56,140 nucleotides of DNA, from contig JAFAFP010000009.1 of NCBI GenBank assembly GCA_023423415.1, forward strand, positions 1 through 56,140, given 5' to 3'. The stretch comes from Pseudomonadota bacterium. GTDB taxonomy: Bacteria; Pseudomonadota; Alphaproteobacteria; Rhizobiales; Xanthobacteraceae. The position numbers and the translations under genes are program-made. The notes below the pieces were generated by a model. It had not been told where the DNA came from, ran no database searches, and saw only the letters and a program-made list of their open reading frames with translations. Shown here piece by piece: positions 17,618 through 27,133 of this stretch. Numbering within the stretch: position 1 is the first letter of the stretch; every line of letters begins with the position of its first letter.

Positions 17618-19465
17618 GTGATCGCGTTGAAACGCTTCCGCCACAGCCCTGTTAGCAAACAGCTGCAACGACGGCTGCTTGCGGTTTTCATCGTAGCGGT
17701 CGGCCTCGTGGGTGGCGTTAGCGCTGCCCGCGCCCAACCCCAGCACGCCATCGCCATGCACGGCGCACCTGCGATGCCGGAGACGTTCGCAGCGATGCCC
17801 TATGTGAACGCCGATGCGCCGAAAGGCGGGCACCTCCTACAAGGCGTGCTCGGGACGTTCGACAGCCTGAACCCGATGATCGTGAAGGGCCTCGCCCTCC
17901 CGCAGATTCGCGGCTACGTGATCGAAGGTTTGATGGCGCGCGGCTATGACGAGCCGTTCACGCTCTACGGCCTGCTCGCCGAAACGATCGAAACCGACGA
18001 CCAGCGCAGCTTCGTCACCTTCAATCTGAATCCGAAAGCCCGTTTCTCCGACGGCAAATCCGTGACGCCCGACGATGTGGTGTTTTCCTGGGAGCTGTTG
18101 CGCGACAAGGGGCGTCCCAATCATCGCACCTACTATTCGAAGGTCACGCGCGTTGACATCACTGGTCCGCGTTCGGTGCGCTTCGATCTCTCCGGCAGCG
18201 ACGACCGCGAACTGCCGCTCATTCTCGGCTTGATGCCGGTTCTGCCGAAGCACGCGATCGATGTCGATCGCTTTGAGGAAACCACCTTCGCGCCGCCGAT
18301 CGGCAGCGGCCCCTACGTGGTCAAGCATGTCGATCCAGGCCGCAGCGTCACGCTGGCGCGAAACCCCGACTACTGGGGCGCGGCGCTGCCGATCAATCGC
18401 GGTCTGTGGAATTTCGACGAAGTGAGATTCGACTTCTACCGCGACGACAATTCGTATTTCGAGGCCTTCAAGAAAGGGCTCTACGACGTGCGCGCGGAAA
18501 ACGATCCGACCCGCTGGCAGACCGGCTACGACACGCCTGCCTTCCGCGCCGGCCGTTTCGTCAAGGACGTGTTTGAGAATGGACAGCCCAAGGGCATGAA
18601 CGCGCTCGTCTTCAACACGCGCCGCCCGGTCTTCTCCGACATCCGGGTGCGCGAGGCGATCGCGCTCTTGTTCGACTTCGAGTGGATCAACAAGAACTTC
18701 TTCTTCAACTTGCAGAAACGCACCGCAAGCTACTTTGAGGGCTCGGAATTATCTGCGATCGGACGTCCCGCAGACGAGCGGGAACGGGAATGGCTGAAAC
18801 ACTATCCCGGTGCAGTACGCGCGGACGTTTTCGAAGGCCGGTACACTCCGTCGCGCTCTGACGGTTCGGGCCGCGACCGCGAGGCGCTCAAGCGTGCGCT
18901 GACGCTGTTTGAGCAGGCGGGCTACGAACTCGATGGCACGGTACTGCGCAAGCACGACACCGGCGAGGCGCTGACCTTCGAAATTCTTGTCACCAGCCGC
19001 GACCATGAACGGCTGGCGATCGCCTTCGCCCGCGACCTCAAGCGGGCTGGCATTGCGGTGAAGATCCGCACGGTCGATGCCGTGCAGTTTGACCGGCGCC
19101 GCCTCACCTACGATTTCGACATGATCCCCTATCGCTGGGATCAGTCGCTCTCGCCCGGCAACGAGCAAAGCTTCTACTGGGGCTCGGCCGCCGCCGATGT
19201 CGACGGCACCCGCAACTACATGGGCGTCAGGAGTCCCGCCATTGACGCGATGATTGCGCAGCTTCTTGCTGCGCGTGAGCGCGATGAATTCGTTTCCGCG
19301 GTGCGCGCTCTCGACCGAATCCTGATTTCGGGTTTCTATGTGGTCCCTCTGTTCCATCTGCCAGCCCAATGGGTGGCCCGCTGGACCAGGATCGAACACC
19401 CGAAGGCGACACCGCTGTCCGGCTATCTGCCGGAAGCGTGGTGGGAGAAGCCGGGAGCACGGTGA
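17618..19465 (+). CDS. Family 5 extracellular solute-binding protein (YejA-like)
   Basis: 615 residues beginning with GTG at 17618; a signal peptide spans about residues 15-40 (LLAVFIVAVGLVGGVSAARAQ). The sequence follows the peptide/nickel SBP pattern of ABC importers: GGHLLQGVLGTFDSLNPM, FNLNPKARFSDGKSVTPDDVVFSWE, PIGSGPYVV, MNALVFNTRRPVFSDIRVREAIALLFDFEWINKNFF. It is closest in wording to YejA, the binding protein of the microcin C/oligopeptide transporter. No permease or ATPase genes are adjacent. The next gene starts 4 bp after the stop. Confidence 0.88.
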   Translation: MIALKRFRHSPVSKQLQRRLLAVFIVAVGLVGGVSAARAQPQHAIAMHGAPAMPETFAAMPYVNADAPKGGHLLQGVLGTFDSLNPMIVKGLALPQIRGYVIEGLMARGYDEPFTLYGLLAETIETDDQRSFVTFNLNPKARFSDGKSVTPDDVVFSWELLRDKGRPNHRTYYSKVTRVDITGPRSVRFDLSGSDDRELPLILGLMPVLPKHAIDVDRFEETTFAPPIGSGPYVVKHVDPGRSVTLARNPDYWGAALPINRGLWNFDEVRFDFYRDDNSYFEAFKKGLYDVRAENDPTRWQTGYDTPAFRAGRFVKDVFENGQPKGMNALVFNTRRPVFSDIRVREAIALLFDFEWINKNFFFNLQKRTASYFEGSELSAIGRPADEREREWLKHYPGAVRADVFEGRYTPSRSDGSGRDREALKRALTLFEQAGYELDGTVLRKHDTGEALTFEILVTSRDHERLAIAFARDLKRAGIAVKIRTVDAVQFDRRRLTYDFDMIPYRWDQSLSPGNEQSFYWGSAAADVDGTRNYMGVRSPAIDAMIAQLLAARERDEFVSAVRALDRILISGFYVVPLFHLPAQWVARWTRIEHPKATPLSGYLPEAWWEKPGAR

Positions 19466-19469
19466 CCGG

Positions 19470-20993
19470 ATGAACGCTCCGATGAACATGAGCCTCGTCG
19501 CGCGAACGGCTGAAACGACCATCGATTCCATCTTCCGCATCAATGCGGCGCGTACGCCGGATACGATTGCGCTCGTCGATCCGCCGAACCGCGACAGCAT
19601 CACCGGCCAGGCGCCCCGACACCTCACCTATGCGCAGGCAGATCGCGCCATCGATGCCATGGCAGCCCGCTTGCGCCAGATCGGCCTGCCGACCGGCACC
19701 GTCGTCGGCATCCAGATGCCGAATATCGTCGAAAGCATTCTCACGCTGCTCGCGGTGACGCGCGCCGGCATGGTGCCGGCCCTCCTGCCGCTGCTGTGGC
19801 GGCGCGCCGATTGTGTCGCCGCACTGTCGCGGGCGGGCGCAAGGGCCATCGTCACCTGCGGACGCGTGGGCGATATGGATCACGCCCGGCTCGCACTGGA
19901 GATCGCGGCCGAGCTATTCCCGATCCGGGTGGTTTGCGGCTTCGGCTGCGGTCGCGCCGATGGCATCGTACCGTTCGACGACTGCCTGCGGACCGACATC
20001 GATGGCGATGCCATCCCAGCGATCCCGTCCGGCGATACGTCGTCGGCCGCCGTCATCACCTTCGACATGCACGCCGACGGCCCTGCCCCGGTGTTGCGCG
20101 ACCATGGGCAATTGCTGGCGGCCGGCATGCTGGTTCAGCACCGCAGCGCGATCGAGACCGGCGCTGCCGTGTTATCGACGATCCCGCCAACGTCATTCGC
20201 TGGACTGACAGCCAGCGTGCTGCCCTGGCTCCTCAGCAGCGGAACGCTGGCGCTGCATCACCCGTTCGAGCCGGAGATTCTGTTCAGCCAGATCGCAGAC
20301 CTTCGCTGCACCGTGGCGGTCATCCCGGAAGCACTGCTTTCGCCGCTCTCAGAAGCTGATGAATTCAAGGCGGCGAATACGCTCCGCACCATCATCGCGC
20401 TGTGGCGTTCGCCAGAGCGCTTCGCCGCGGCGACGAAGTGGTCCTCGGATCGTCCGGCGCTGATCGATGTCGTGGCATTCGGCGAAACCGGCATGCTGGC
20501 GGCGATGCGCCCGGCCAATGGACTGACCGCGGCCTGGCCGGTCGGCAAGGTCGATATCACGATGAACGGACGCGACGTCACGCTGGCGCGCGTCGCACAG
20601 ACTTCGTCCGGAACATTTGGCCTTGGCGGCGTTCTCGCCGCATCGCATCTTCGCAACAACGACCTTGCGCCGTCCACGGCGCAAGAGCCTGGCCCGGACA
20701 TCGTGGACACCGGATATCCTTGCCGCTTCACACTGGACCAACGTGCGCTTGTCGTCACCACCTCGCCCGCAGGTCTGGTTAATGTCGGTGGTTACCGTTT
20801 TTCAATCAACGATCTGCAGGCGCAGGTGCGCATGATCGAAAACAACGGTGTTTTGGCTGCATTTCCGCACGCTTTGTCCGGTTATCGGCTCGCCGGACAT
20901 GCCGCAAATTTTGCGGCTATGCGCAAGACGCTTGAAGAAGCGGGCTCAAACCCGCTGATCTGCAGCGCGTTTCACGATCGTTTACCGTCCTGA
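19470..20993 (+). CDS. Degenerate adenylate-forming (ANL/AMP-binding) family protein
   Basis: 507 residues. The N-terminal half is recognisable as an acyl-CoA synthetase/AMP-binding fold (IFRINAARTPDTIALVDPP, LTYAQADRAIDAMAARL, VGIQMPNIVESILTLLAVTRAGMVPALLPLLWRR). Where the ATP-binding SGTTGxPKG loop should be, the sequence reads TFDMHADGPAPVLRDHGQLL. An FGETG remnant and VNVGGYRFSINDLQ hinge motif remain, but the C-terminal catalytic Lys segment is missing. It is therefore probably a pseudo-enzyme, binding without adenylation, or highly divergent. It starts 4 bp after the SBP gene and precedes a degenerate GGDEF gene by 89 bp. Confidence 0.75.
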   Translation: MNAPMNMSLVARTAETTIDSIFRINAARTPDTIALVDPPNRDSITGQAPRHLTYAQADRAIDAMAARLRQIGLPTGTVVGIQMPNIVESILTLLAVTRAGMVPALLPLLWRRADCVAALSRAGARAIVTCGRVGDMDHARLALEIAAELFPIRVVCGFGCGRADGIVPFDDCLRTDIDGDAIPAIPSGDTSSAAVITFDMHADGPAPVLRDHGQLLAAGMLVQHRSAIETGAAVLSTIPPTSFAGLTASVLPWLLSSGTLALHHPFEPEILFSQIADLRCTVAVIPEALLSPLSEADEFKAANTLRTIIALWRSPERFAAATKWSSDRPALIDVVAFGETGMLAAMRPANGLTAAWPVGKVDITMNGRDVTLARVAQTSSGTFGLGGVLAASHLRNNDLAPSTAQEPGPDIVDTGYPCRFTLDQRALVVTTSPAGLVNVGGYRFSINDLQAQVRMIENNGVLAAFPHALSGYRLAGHAANFAAMRKTLEEAGSNPLICSAFHDRLPS

Positions 20994-21082
20994 CGTTAAG
21001 GGAGTTTCTGAAGTCACGTTGACGGGCTGTTAAAACGCACGGCGCTATCCCTTTCGAATATTCGAAGACGGGAATAGCGTTG

Positions 21083-22339
21083 ATGTCATTGCAGGGACCG
21101 ATCGTTGTCGTTGCCGAAAAAAGGTCCGCGAAACTGCTGGAAGCGATCTCGACAGCAGGCGCCTTTCCCGTGATCGAAGCCTCCTGCGTTGACGCGGCCG
21201 CAGCCATCGCCGCAGCCGATCCGACCGCCATCATTCTCGCCGACCGCCACGCGGCGACCGACGCCGCGCTTGCCGAAGTGCTGGTGCGCAGTGTCACGCA
21301 TAAAGCACCGATCGTTCCCGTTGTGGCCTGTGCCGGTCCTCAAGACAAACTGCCGTACCGCGACGCGCTGACGATCGGCCGCGAAGCAACGCCGGCCGCT
21401 GTGACCGCGCGCGTCGCATCGGTTCTGCGGGTCCGTACCCTGCATGCGAGCGCATTGCGCCGCGCCGAAGCCGCCAAGGCCGCCGGCCACAATGTCCCGC
21501 AACTGGCCGCCACCGATCCGCTCCGCAATGCGACTGTCATTCTCGCCGGACGGGGCCGCTCCTATCCGTCCCTCTCGATGAGCCTTGGGCAGCAAACTGG
21601 CGTGCTCGGCGCGCTCACCATCGAAGCCGCCGCGCGCTATCTGAAGACCCGCGACATCGATGGTCTGGTCATTGGTGACGGCTTCAATCCGCAAAGCGTC
21701 GAGGCAATCCTGACGGTCGTTGCCGAAGATTCGCGTTATCGCGATCTGCCGATCGGCGTCATCGGCAATCAGCTTTCAATCGACGAACGTGAATTGCCGC
21801 ATCTCGTTTTCGCCGACGATTCCGACAGCCTTGTCGCCAAAATCCTGCCGCTGGTTCGTCTGCATGCCTTCGAAGTGCGGTTGCGGCGCATGCTCGAAAA
21901 CATCGACCAGGATGGAACGATCGATCCGGCAACCGGGCTGTTCCACCACGAGGCCTTCGTCGCAGAGCTCGGCCGCGTGCTGCGCGAAGCCGGAGAGCGA
22001 TCGTCCGGTCTATCGCTTGCACGCTTCACGTTCGACGGGAGCTTTGATAATCGCGCGCTGAACGATGCGGCACGCATCATCAGCAAACTCGTGCGCGGGG
22101 GAGATTTCGGCTGCCGGGACGATGACGGCACCATTCTCGTCGCCTTCGCCGAAACCGACCTGCGCCGTGCGCAGGCGGTGACGCGACGGCTGTCGAACGT
22201 GCTCAAACACACCATGCTGCTGCCCGGCAAACCCAATGGCTATGCAACGCCGCGCGTCATCCTCACCCGCCGCAAGCCGGCCGATACCGTGGCGAGCCTC
22301 TTGTCCCGGGTGACGATCCCTGCGGTTGCGGCGGAATAG
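21083..22339 (+). CDS. GGDEF-like protein with degenerate active site
   Basis: 419 residues from the ATG at 21083. Residues 1-115 and about 140-280 look like two receiver-type alpha/beta domains (IVVVAEKRSAKLLEAIS; TVILAGRGRSYPSLSM). Residues 290-419 begin with DPATGLFHHEAFVAEL, the opening of a GGDEF domain, but the active-site loop reads CRDDDGTILVAF in place of RYGGDEF. Diguanylate cyclase activity is thus unlikely; binding of c-di-GMP or GTP, or a scaffold role, is possible. No DNA-binding or membrane region. It probably shares a transcript with the preceding genes. Confidence 0.75.
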   Translation: MSLQGPIVVVAEKRSAKLLEAISTAGAFPVIEASCVDAAAAIAAADPTAIILADRHAATDAALAEVLVRSVTHKAPIVPVVACAGPQDKLPYRDALTIGREATPAAVTARVASVLRVRTLHASALRRAEAAKAAGHNVPQLAATDPLRNATVILAGRGRSYPSLSMSLGQQTGVLGALTIEAAARYLKTRDIDGLVIGDGFNPQSVEAILTVVAEDSRYRDLPIGVIGNQLSIDERELPHLVFADDSDSLVAKILPLVRLHAFEVRLRRMLENIDQDGTIDPATGLFHHEAFVAELGRVLREAGERSSGLSLARFTFDGSFDNRALNDAARIISKLVRGGDFGCRDDDGTILVAFAETDLRRAQAVTRRLSNVLKHTMLLPGKPNGYATPRVILTRRKPADTVASLLSRVTIPAVAAE

Positions 22340-22382
22340 CTACCATCCTACATCTGGCGGACGTCCACCCGGGAGCACCGCC

Positions 22383-23051
22383 ATGGCCAGCGAACAAGAC
22401 AAAGTCCGTATCGATGTTGTCTCGGACGTCGTTTGTCCGTGGTGCTTCATCGGCAAGCGCCGGCTGGAAAAAGCCATCGCACTCAATCCCGGCATTCCGG
22501 TTGAGGTGCATTACCATCCGTTTTTCCTGAACGAGTGGATTCCGGCGGAAGGCATTTCCCGCGAGCAATATCTGACCACCAAGTTCGGATCGCCCGAGCG
22601 CTACAAGGAGATCGCCCAGCGTGTGTCGGCTGCAGCAGCCGAAGACGACCTTGTCTATGCCATCGACAAGGTGAGCCGGCAGCCCAACACGACCGATAGC
22701 CATCGCCTGATCTATTGGGCATCGCTGGAGGGCAAGGAAGCGGAGATGAAGCAGCGGCTGATGGAGCTTTATTTCTCCGAAGGCGCCGACCTCTCTGACA
22801 AGGGGGTACTGGTGAAAGCCGTAGCCGATGTCGGGCTCGATGGCGATGCGGTGGCAAAGAAGCTCGACACTGAGGAAGATCTGGATGTCGTCTCGCAGCG
22901 GGTCGAAGCGGCGAAGTCCGCCGGCATCCAGGGCGTGCCGTTCTTCATCATCGACAATGCGTACGCATTGTCGGGCGCACAGGCGCCGGAGCAGCTTGCA
23001 GCGGTGATCCAGCGTGCCGCGAATGAAAAAGGTCAGAAGACGGCGGGGTGA
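22383..23051 (+). CDS. DsbA family oxidoreductase (FrnE-like)
   Basis: 222 residues from the ATG at 22383. Thioredoxin-like fold with active-site CPWC (C18, C21) in SDVVCPWCFIGKRRLE, a helical insertion, and the cis-proline loop IQGVPFFIIDNAYALSGAQ. There is no signal peptide, so it should be cytoplasmic, as for FrnE/2-hydroxychromene-2-carboxylate isomerase-like relatives. FrnE of Deinococcus is a thiol-disulfide oxidoreductase linked to oxidative stress; the role here is not known. A compound palindromic repeat lies downstream. Confidence 0.9.
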   Translation: MASEQDKVRIDVVSDVVCPWCFIGKRRLEKAIALNPGIPVEVHYHPFFLNEWIPAEGISREQYLTTKFGSPERYKEIAQRVSAAAAEDDLVYAIDKVSRQPNTTDSHRLIYWASLEGKEAEMKQRLMELYFSEGADLSDKGVLVKAVADVGLDGDAVAKKLDTEEDLDVVSQRVEAAKSAGIQGVPFFIIDNAYALSGAQAPEQLAAVIQRAANEKGQKTAG

Positions 23052-23082
23052 TTTTTATCCGCTGTCATCAATAGTCTTCGCG

Positions 23083-23186
23083 TCATGGCCGGGCTTGACC
23101 CGGCCATCCATCTTTTTCGAGACATGATGGATCACCGGGTCTCGCCGTACGCAGCCAAGTTTACGCTGGCCGCGTAAACTTGGCTG
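23083..23186. repeat. Compound palindromic repeat (two nested dyads)
   Basis: First dyad: ATGGCCGGG-CTTGA-CCCGGCCAT (23085-23107), a wording common in Bradyrhizobiaceae intergenic repeats. Second dyad: CAGCCAAGTTTACGC-TGGCC-GCGTAAACTTGGCTG (23152-23186), perfect 15-bp arms. The second recurs at 51740-51780. It lies between convergent dsbA-like and mfd genes and may also act as a transcription end. Confidence 0.8.
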
Positions 23187-23215
23187 GCGACGCGGTGGAC
23201 CGGTGATGACGACGC

Positions 23216-26200
23216 CTAAGCCGCCTTCTTGGTCTCTGCGATCTTCACCAGATTGCGCAGGATCTTGGTTGTGCCGAGCAAGCGCTGCACTGGCTTTGGC
23301 CAATCATCCAGGAACACGACCTTCATATCTGGCCGCACCTTGGCGATCGGCGCCTGGCTCGAGATGTAACGCATCAGGCCTTCCGGATTGGCGAAACTGT
23401 TGTCGCGGAATTGCAGCACCGCGCCCTTCTGACCAGTGTCGATGCGTTCGACATTGGCGCGCTTCGAAAGCATCTTGATGACGACGATCTGCATGAGATG
23501 CTTGACCTCGTCCGGCAGCGGGCCGAAGCGGTCGACCATTTCCGCCGCGAAGGACTCGATCTCCTGCTCGTTCTCCACCGTCGCGATCCGGCGATAGAGA
23601 CCGAGCCGCACCGACAGGTCGGCGACATAATCTTCCGGGATGAGCACCGGCGTGCCAACGGTGATCTGCGGCGACCACTGATCGGCGACCGGCTCGGTGA
23701 TGCCGGCCTTCAGACTCGTAACAGCCTCTTCCAGCATCTGCTGATACAACTCGAAGCCGACTTCCTTGATGTGACCGGACTGCTCCTCGCCAAGCAGGTT
23801 TCCGGCGCCGCGAATGTCGAGGTCGTGCGACGCAAGCTGGAAGCCTGCACCCAGCGTATCAAGCGATTGCAGCACCTTGAGCCGCCGTTCCGCCTGCGCG
23901 GTGATGCGCTTTTCCGTCGGCAGCGTGAACAACGCATAGGCGCGAATCTTCGAGCGCCCGACCCGGCCGCGCAATTGATACATCTGCGCAAGGCCGAAAC
24001 GATCCGCGCGATGAACGATCAGCGTATTGGCGGTCGGGATATCGAGACCGGATTCCACGATGGTGGTCGAGATCAGCACGTCGAATTTGCCGTCATAGAA
24101 CGCCGACATGATGTCTTCGAGCATGGTCGGCGGCATCTGGCCGTGCGCGACCGCAACCTTCACCTCCGGCACGGTCTTGTCGAAGAACTCCTTCGCGCCG
24201 GCGAGATCCTCGATGCGCGGGCAGACATAGAACGACTGACCGCCACGATAGCGTTCGCGCAGGATCGCTTCGCGCACCACGATCGGATCGAACGGCGAGA
24301 CGAAGGTGCGCACCGCAAGACGATCGACCGGCGGCGATGCAATCAGCGAAAGATCGCGCACGCCCGTCAAAGCAAGCTGCAAGGTGCGCGGGATCGGCGT
24401 TGCCGTCAGTGTCAGCATGTGCACTTCGGCGCGCAGCGTCTTCAGCTTCTCCTTGTGCGCCACACCGAAATGCTGCTCCTCGTCGACGATGACCAGCGCA
24501 AGGTCCTTGAACTTCACGTTCTTGCCGAGCAGCGCATGCGTGCCGACAACGATGTCGAGCGTGCCGTCGGCGAGTGCCTTGCGCGTCTGCGTCAAGTCCG
24601 CGGCACTCACCAGGCGCGAAGCCTGACCGATCTTGAGCGGGAAGCTGCGGAAACGCTCGGTGAAGGTCTTGAAATGCTGGCGCGCAAGCAGCGTCGTCGG
24701 CACCACGACGGCGACCTGCTTGCCGGCCATCGCCGCAACGAAAGCGGCGCGCAACGCGACCTCGGTCTTGCCGAAACCGACGTCGCCACAGACCAGCCGG
24801 TCCATCGGCCGTCCCGAAGCGAGATCGTCGAGCGCGGCATCGATCGCGTTCTGCTGGTCTTCCGTTTCTTCATACGGAAAGCCGGCACAGAACTCTTCAT
24901 AGGCGCCTTCAGGCACGGTGATCTTTTCCGCCTCGCGCAACTGGCGTTCAGCCGCGATCTTCATCAGTTCATGCGCGATCTCACGGATGCGGTTCTTCAT
25001 CCGCGCCTTGCGCGTCTGCCAGGCCGTGCCGCCCAGCCGGTCGAGATCGACTTCGAGGTCTTCGGACCCGTAACGCGACAAGAGGTCGATATTTTCGACC
25101 GGCAGATACAGCTTGTCGCCGCCGGCGTAATGCAGTTCGAGGCAATCATGCGGCGCGCCGGCCGCCTCGATTGTCTGCAGGCCGATGAAGCGGCCAATGC
25201 CGTGATCGACGTGCACGACGAGATCGTTGGCCGACAGGCTTGTTGCCTCGGCGATGAAATTTTCCGCGCGTTTCGACACGCGGCGAGGACGCACAAGGCG
25301 ATCGCCGAGGATGTCCTGTTCGCCGATGATCGCGACGCGATCGGTCTCAAACCCGGTCTCGAGACCGAACACGGCCAGCGACACATCGGTCCTTGGACGC
25401 GCCAGCGCCTCCTGCCACGAGGCCACGTTGGTCAGATTGGCGATACCGTGGTCGCGCAGCACATGGCTCATACGATCGCGCGCGCCCTCGCTCCACAGCG
25501 CGATAACGACATTCTTGTTGTCGCGTTGAAGGCCCGCGACATGGCGCGTCACAGCATCGAACACATTGGCGTTCTGCTCGGCGCGTTCAGCGGCGAAGTT
25601 GTGTCCCTGCCGTGTACCGATGTCGACGACCGAACCATCCTGCGATGGCACCGTGAATGGTGTCATTCGCGCGACCTTGGATCGGTCGAGGCGGTCGCGC
25701 CATTCTTCTTCCGTGAGATAGAGCCGCTGCGGCGGCAGCGGCTTGTACGGCACGCCGCCCGTATCCGGCGGCACATTGTGGCGCGCATCGTAATAATCGA
25801 CGATCTGGTTGATCCGCTCATGCACGGCATCGTCGGCAAGCGGCTCGATCGTGATCGGCGTGCCGTCGAGATAGTCGAGCAAGGTGTCGAGCTTGTCGTG
25901 AAACAGCGGCAGCCAATGCTCCATGCCCGGATAGCGACGGCCTTCGCTCACCGCTTCGTAAAGCTGATCGTCGCGCGTTGCCGCGCCGAAGGCTTCGACA
26001 TAGCCAAGACGGAAGCGGCGGATGGTTTCGGTCGTGAGCTGGAATTCCGATACCGGCACGAGATCGAGCGTGCGAATGTCGTATTGCGTGCGCTGTGTCT
26101 CCGGATCGAAGGCGCGGATGGTTTCGATCTGATCGCCGAAGAAATCGAGCCGCACCGGCTCGCCCATGCCCGGCGCATAGAGATCGAGAATGCCGCCGCG

Positions 26201-26737
26201 CAGCGCATAGTCCCCCGGCTCACGCACGGTGGAGGCGCGGGTATAGCCGTTCAGTTCGAGCCAGCTCGCGACCCGCTCCATCGGCAGCACGTTGCCCGGC
26301 GCGACCGACAGCGATTGCCCGGCGACGAAGTCGCGCGCCGGCACGCGCTGCAGGATCGCATTCACCGTCGTCAGCACCACCGACGGCTTGTCGCGCGCTT
26401 CGACATGCGCAAGCCGCGACAGCGTCGTCATGCGCTGCGCCAGCACACCGGCATGCGGCGAGACGCGATCGTAAGGCAGACAGTCCCAGGCCGGGAATTC
26501 AAGACGTTCGATGTCAGGCGCAAAGAACGACAGGCCGCGCGCCAGGGCCGCCATGCGCGGCCCGTCGCGGCACACCACCAGCAGGCTGACGGCCGGCGCA
26601 TGCGGCCGCGCGGCAATCGCGCGCGCCAGATCGGCAACGACCAGCCCTTCAGCGCCGTCGGCAACATTCGACAGCGTGAGTGGCTTGCGTGGCCGCAGCA
26701 GTTCGGCGGGACCTTTGATCATCGCGGCCTGCGTCAT
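23216..26737 (-). CDS. mfd: Transcription-repair coupling factor Mfd
   Basis: 1173 residues, full length. It removes RNA polymerase stalled at DNA lesions and recruits UvrA. Domains in order: UvrB-like module (about 1-350), RNA-polymerase-interacting CarD-like domain (about 490-600; LVVHVDHGIGRFIGLQ), a RecG-like helicase motor with Walker A GDVGFGKTEVAL near residue 650 and DEEQHFG near 750, the second motor domain (QLRGRVGRS), and a C-terminal TRCF domain. The ATG overlaps the sdhE stop (TGATG), so the two are translationally coupled. Confidence 0.97.
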   Translation of the reverse strand: MTQAAMIKGPAELLRPRKPLTLSNVADGAEGLVVADLARAIAARPHAPAVSLLVVCRDGPRMAALARGLSFFAPDIERLEFPAWDCLPYDRVSPHAGVLAQRMTTLSRLAHVEARDKPSVVLTTVNAILQRVPARDFVAGQSLSVAPGNVLPMERVASWLELNGYTRASTVREPGDYALRGGILDLYAPGMGEPVRLDFFGDQIETIRAFDPETQRTQYDIRTLDLVPVSEFQLTTETIRRFRLGYVEAFGAATRDDQLYEAVSEGRRYPGMEHWLPLFHDKLDTLLDYLDGTPITIEPLADDAVHERINQIVDYYDARHNVPPDTGGVPYKPLPPQRLYLTEEEWRDRLDRSKVARMTPFTVPSQDGSVVDIGTRQGHNFAAERAEQNANVFDAVTRHVAGLQRDNKNVVIALWSEGARDRMSHVLRDHGIANLTNVASWQEALARPRTDVSLAVFGLETGFETDRVAIIGEQDILGDRLVRPRRVSKRAENFIAEATSLSANDLVVHVDHGIGRFIGLQTIEAAGAPHDCLELHYAGGDKLYLPVENIDLLSRYGSEDLEVDLDRLGGTAWQTRKARMKNRIREIAHELMKIAAERQLREAEKITVPEGAYEEFCAGFPYEETEDQQNAIDAALDDLASGRPMDRLVCGDVGFGKTEVALRAAFVAAMAGKQVAVVVPTTLLARQHFKTFTERFRSFPLKIGQASRLVSAADLTQTRKALADGTLDIVVGTHALLGKNVKFKDLALVIVDEEQHFGVAHKEKLKTLRAEVHMLTLTATPIPRTLQLALTGVRDLSLIASPPVDRLAVRTFVSPFDPIVVREAILRERYRGGQSFYVCPRIEDLAGAKEFFDKTVPEVKVAVAHGQMPPTMLEDIMSAFYDGKFDVLISTTIVESGLDIPTANTLIVHRADRFGLAQMYQLRGRVGRSKIRAYALFTLPTEKRITAQAERRLKVLQSLDTLGAGFQLASHDLDIRGAGNLLGEEQSGHIKEVGFELYQQMLEEAVTSLKAGITEPVADQWSPQITVGTPVLIPEDYVADLSVRLGLYRRIATVENEQEIESFAAEMVDRFGPLPDEVKHLMQIVVIKMLSKRANVERIDTGQKGAVLQFRDNSFANPEGLMRYISSQAPIAKVRPDMKVVFLDDWPKPVQRLLGTTKILRNLVKIAETKKAA

Positions 26738-27030
26738 CAGCGAATTTCTCCGCTGGCGTCATGGAAGGCGCGGATGCGGTCCAGAAGTCCGGACTGATGT
26801 GAATCGGGAACGGAAAGTTCGCCGGTCACCCAGCCATAGATGTCTTGATCCTGCACCTCGAGCAGCCTCTCGTATTCGTCCAGATCGCCGTCCGTCATGT
26901 CGGCGATGTGCGCATCGGCAAAACGGCCGAGTAAGAGATCGGTTTCTCTGATTCCCCGATGCCAGGACCGGAACAGCAGCCGCCGCTTGCGTTCACTCAA
27001 ATCCGCGCTCGATCGTGTGGTCCCGGTCAT
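26737..27030 (-). CDS. sdhE: Succinate dehydrogenase assembly factor SdhE
   Basis: 97 residues from the ATG at 27030. The family signature RGxxE is present as R25-G-I-R-E29 (HRGIRETDLLLGRFA), followed by DLDEYERLLEVQDQDIYGWVTGE. SdhE helps attach FAD covalently to the succinate dehydrogenase flavoprotein. The sdhE-mfd pairing, with recG divergent, is a known alphaproteobacterial arrangement. Confidence 0.92.
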   Translation of the reverse strand: MTGTTRSSADLSERKRRLLFRSWHRGIRETDLLLGRFADAHIADMTDGDLDEYERLLEVQDQDIYGWVTGELSVPDSHQSGLLDRIRAFHDASGEIR

Positions 27031-27133
27031 GTTCGCTCCGCAACGCCAAAAGCCCGGACGGGCCGGGCGCGGGTGATATAGGCTCCCAAACCCCATCTGT
27101 CAGCCCGTTCGTTTCCGCGTTATGCGTATAAGC

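Noticed and set aside
23411..26797. 1128-residue plus-strand frame opposite mfd
   Set aside because: A long antisense shadow caused by high GC at third positions; composition is His/Arg-rich without any domain, while mfd on the other strand is certain.
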